Below, piece after piece: positions 61,736 to 64,000 of a DNA stretch of 64,000 nucleotides. Both the position numbers and the translations under genes were made by a program. The notes beneath the pieces are model-generated. The model was not told the origin of the DNA. It worked only from the letters and a program-made list of their open reading frames with translations, and made no database searches. The stretch covers positions 142,349 to 206,348 of the forward strand of contig NZ_BLAD01000044.1 in NCBI RefSeq assembly GCF_009687845.1. Direction: 5' to 3'. Position 1 is the first letter of the stretch. The number at the start of each line of letters is the position of its first letter. The stretch comes from Acrocarpospora corrugata. GTDB taxonomy: Bacteria > Actinomycetota > Actinomycetes > Streptosporangiales > Streptosporangiaceae.

Positions 61736-62536
61736 TCATTGCGCCCAGGGCAGCCGTACCGCTTCGATCTCGGAGTCTTTCAGCAGTGCGTCGATGAGCG
61801 AGGTGGGCCCGGCCACCTTGGTGGCCCACAGGTCGTAGTCAGTGCAGATGATCCATGAGCGGTCCTCAGGCCAGAAGTTGGATGGGCTGAAGTCGACCTC
61901 GGGGTTGTCGTACAAGATCTCGGCATCGCCGAGGCGACCCGCACGCACATGGAGGTTTTCGAAATCGGTAGCCCCGAGCATCAGGGGACTGTAGTAGGCC
62001 AAACAGCGCGTGTCCGCACCCGCAGGACTATGGGCACAGAGCAGGCCGATCAGGTGGTTCCAGGTCTCGCGGTCCATGCTGCCCTCGGTTGGCGGAGCGA
62101 TCGAGACGGGCCAGCTGCCGTTGATAGGGACGGAAGGGAAGCAGCGGTAGCAAGGCAGGAGGCCGTCGGGGACTACCGGGTCGCCGCTGCGTCGCGCAAG
62201 TTCGGCCCAGCGTAGCCGCCTCCAGCCGGGCCCGGGGTGCTGGGCGCGGCCTAGACCTCCTCCGATGACGGTTCCCACAGTGTTCATGTCGATGCCACCG
62301 ACGATCTCGGGGGGCACGCTTCCGTCCGCGATCGCGGCGCGGTGAACTTCGTCGTAGGAGATATCGGCAGGGGCCTGATCGTGCTCGTACATGGAGTTCA
62401 GCACCCAGCCTGCATCCGGGAGTGCCGGCGGCATGAAGCCGGTGAGGCCGTCGCCGGCGAGTTCTCGCAGCCAGTCGGTGGCAGTGGAAGGTGCGACCGA
62501 CCATCTGTCTGACAGCGGAGGCGATGACTGGGACAT
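61736..62536 (-). CDS. Conserved hypothetical cytoplasmic protein
   Basis: A 266-residue protein without signal or membrane segment. Its C-terminal segment (NFWPEDRSWIICTDYDLWAT, then GPTSLIDALLKDSEIEAVRL) is a pattern I have seen in uncharacterised bacterial proteins. The N-terminal half contains DWLRELAGDGLTGFMPPALP. Two Cys occur in LLPCYRCFPS. I prefer the ATG at 62536 (MSQSSPPLS). An immunity-type or housekeeping role cannot be separated from sequence. No close operon partner. Confidence 0.65.
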   Translation of the reverse strand: MSQSSPPLSDRWSVAPSTATDWLRELAGDGLTGFMPPALPDAGWVLNSMYEHDQAPADISYDEVHRAAIADGSVPPEIVGGIDMNTVGTVIGGGLGRAQHPGPGWRRLRWAELARRSGDPVVPDGLLPCYRCFPSVPINGSWPVSIAPPTEGSMDRETWNHLIGLLCAHSPAGADTRCLAYYSPLMLGATDFENLHVRAGRLGDAEILYDNPEVDFSPSNFWPEDRSWIICTDYDLWATKVAGPTSLIDALLKDSEIEAVRLPWAQ

Positions 62537-62739
62537 CCAACTATTCTCCCGGGTCAGGCGATGCCTCAATGGCAGGCCCCCGACGCCGGCCGTATGCGCC
62601 GGGTAGCGCTGGGCCGTCTTCGGCTGATTACTCGGGTGGGGTCGTCGTCACGGTCAGGCTGATCAGGATGCGAAGCGGCCGGACTCCGGTGGGGAGATCG
62701 GGCAGGCCAGTGCCGATCACGTTGATGTGCTCTCATGGA

Positions 62740-62812
62740 CGGTCTAGTCGCCTCCGGCCCGATACACCCGGCCCTGCCCCGAGACCGACGCCTCCATCCG
62801 GCTGGAGGCGTC
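62740..62812 (-). repeat. Duplicate of a gene tail, with hairpin
   Basis: 62740-62796 repeats, with about 90 per cent identity, the 3' end of the gene at 62849. Read leftward it encodes SGQGRVYRAGGD then a stop, against SGQGRVYQAGGDQTVNE in the intact gene. A 9-bp stem follows on its right, GACGCCTCC (62787-62795) and GGAGGCGTC (62804-62812), and may serve as a terminator for the intact gene. Confidence 0.75.
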
Positions 62813-62848
62813 CCCTTCGTCCCGGGGGATCAGCAGGCCGGGCGATCA

Positions 62849-63403
62849 TCACTCGTTTACGGTCTGGTCACCGCCGGCCTGATACACCCGGCCCTGCCCC
62901 GACGCCTCCGCGTTCATCTGCACGTTGCGCGCCCCGTCCCCGGTCGAGACGATCCCGGAGTTGTTCCCACGCACCGAGACGCCGCCCCGGCCGGTGATCG
63001 ACACATCACGGGCCGAGCCGATCTGATTCACATCCCCAACGATGTGACTGCCGGAGATCACCTGACTGCCCGCACCCGCGGTCACCGGCGAAGCCGCCGC
63101 CAGCATCGTCGCGATCTCGGCCGCCAGCTCCGGATCAGCCGCCAGCGCCTTTTTCACCTGCATCCGCAGCGCCGCCACCGCGTCGCCGTCGTTCGCGTCG
63201 GCTTCAACGTCGGCGACCGCACTCTCCAACGCCGGCCGCGACTCAGGGCGCCCGGCCAGCCGCTGCAGCATCCGCCGCCCCCACCCGGCCGTCTCCTCCG
63301 CCGCCAACTCCTGGGTCTTGGTCCACACCGCCGCCCCATAGGCGCCGACCGCGGCCGTGATGTACGGGACCACCAGCGCAGCCATCTCAGCGATCTCCAC
63401 CAC
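62849..63403 (-). CDS. Effector-associated protein with NSGI(V)STGD tail motif
   Basis: A 184-residue protein. A hydrophobic N-terminal stretch (MAALVVPYITAAVGAYGAAV) may be a membrane anchor. A helical part follows (TQELAAEETAGWGRRMLQRL, then VQKK-like MQVKKALAADPELAAEIATM). The C-terminal ~70 residues form short turn-rich repeats: GAGSQVISGSHIVGDVNQIG, then ARDVSITGRGGVSVRG, then NNSGIVSTGDGARNVQM, then QGRVYQAGGD. The last part resembles small beta-solenoid tails and shares NSGI-STGD with the NTPase at 30.6-31.9 kb. The start is a GTG at 63403 or 63400 after GGAGAGG. I infer a signalling adaptor in NTPase-type conflict systems. Confidence 0.7.
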   Translation of the reverse strand: MVEIAEMAALVVPYITAAVGAYGAAVWTKTQELAAEETAGWGRRMLQRLAGRPESRPALESAVADVEADANDGDAVAALRMQVKKALAADPELAAEIATMLAAASPVTAGAGSQVISGSHIVGDVNQIGSARDVSITGRGGVSVRGNNSGIVSTGDGARNVQMNAEASGQGRVYQAGGDQTVNE

Positions 63404-64000
63404 TGCCCCTCTCCTTCGCATTCCCCCCGAAGGACGCTGCGATCCTAACCCGCCCGCCCCACCGACGAGGGGTGCCAGCAAGAAACGTGTCAGTGCGCCA
63501 TGGAAAGCGCTGCATGTCCAAACGGAGGTGGAAGACCACGGTCGCTCTGCCGTCCGCGAGGGTGTTCGCCGAGAAGATCGGCGACCTGGATGCAGGTCCT
63601 CCGTTATGAAGCGAACTTTGCGACAGCCCTGAAGCTGACCTGATGGATGAACTCCTCTTCGCGGCTGGCGACGCCCAAACACTCCGTGAAAGGGACTACG
63701 ACGGCGAACATCCTGATGGAGCCCAACGACACGTACCCGTGCATCGTCCCGGCGCGGCCGGATCGGTGTTCCTGCCGTTCGAGGAGGACGGGGGGACGCT
63801 GTCGGTGATCCTGTCGAAGGCGTTCTTCCTGGTCGACGACACGGCGATCACCGACCCGACGATCACTCCGGCAGCTCGGCTGAACGACCGCTCAGACACT
63901 GCGCCTGCGGTATCTACCCCACCGCCTGGTCGGTCCCACCGGCACCAGGCGGGCAGGTGATCATCACGAATGGCGAGAAAGCCTCCGTCAGCGCGACCCA
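63404..64000. other. No intact gene; coding-like fragments
   Basis: Short plus-strand pieces show codon bias: WKTTVALPSARVFAEKIGDL (from about 63524, ending at a stop near 63608) and FLPFEEDGGTLSVILSKAFF followed by LVDDTAITDPTI (about 63765-63870). They are in different contexts with stops or low-complexity sequence after them. They look like relics or the disrupted edge of a gene that continues past the window. Family not recognised. Confidence 0.4.

Noticed and set aside
62735..63448. Plus-strand reading antisense to the NSGI protein
   Set aside because: It is a mirror of the repeated gene tail, so the repeats give it false structure.

Overview
The window is high-GC DNA with strongly G/C-biased third codon positions, many GTG starts and an Lsr2-type nucleoid protein. 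It also has tandem-GNAT and ArsR/AHSA1 genes of actinobacterial type. I read it as the chromosome of a filamentous or soil actinobacterium, perhaps in the Streptosporangiales; the order is inference. I saw no tRNA, rRNA, CRISPR array or intact transposase.

Layout. 0-3.2 kb: the 5' part of an HTH/P-loop NTPase gene, a tiny membrane protein, an ArsR-AHSA1 pair whose operator palindrome overlaps the start codon, and a D-2-hydroxyacid dehydrogenase. 3.2-5.5 kb: a decayed zone with an IS701-like transposase relic, the 3' end of an S-adenosyl methyltransferase gene and a frameshifted membrane-protein gene. 5.5-11.3 kb: a secreted protein with three disulfide-type repeats, an MFS transporter, a MetE-like enzyme, an old-yellow-enzyme oxidoreductase with an ArsR regulator, and a 64-residue small protein. 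11.4-17.9 kb: a cytoplasmic subtilisin and an alpha/beta hydrolase in one operon, facing a 1182-residue CHAT (caspase-like) protease. 18-23.4 kb: tandem GNAT, AhpD-like, Lsr2, SDR, Gfo/Idh/MocA and a secreted protein. 23.5-30.6 kb: a trypsin-like/NUC1 nuclease fusion, a luciferase-like/FAD-oxidase fusion with a divergent MarR regulator, a medium-chain dehydrogenase and two hypothetical genes. 30.6-33.7 kb: a second NTPase of the same family as the one at the left edge, a methyltransferase, and a secreted-protein gene interrupted by one in-frame TAG.

33.8-56 kb carries the most striking content. A large secreted alpha/beta hydrolase is followed by a complete Tc (insecticidal toxin complex) locus: a DUF346/PLL-like beta-propeller, a TcA split into two adjacent ORFs, and a divergently transcribed 2450-residue TcB-TcC fusion. 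The fusion's variable C-terminus resembles a small HNH/GH-type nuclease. A truncated, frameshifted GH10 xylanase relic lies next to it. 56.9-64 kb: a membrane-anchored protein, a sulfotransferase-sulfatase operon, a VOC protein, a frameshifted lipoprotein gene, a conserved hypothetical gene and an effector-associated protein with an NSGI(V)STGD-type tail.

The window therefore holds several apparent conflict modules: the Tc toxin, the S8/hydrolase/CHAT set, the trypsin-NUC1 fusion, and NTPase/NSGI-motif proteins. They are interspersed with ordinary metabolism and with gene relics, as expected of an accessory chromosomal arm. The protease and nuclease proteins lack signal peptides, so they should act inside the cell. 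The Tc genes also lack classical signals, as is usual for that family. Whether the modules cooperate cannot be told from sequence alone.
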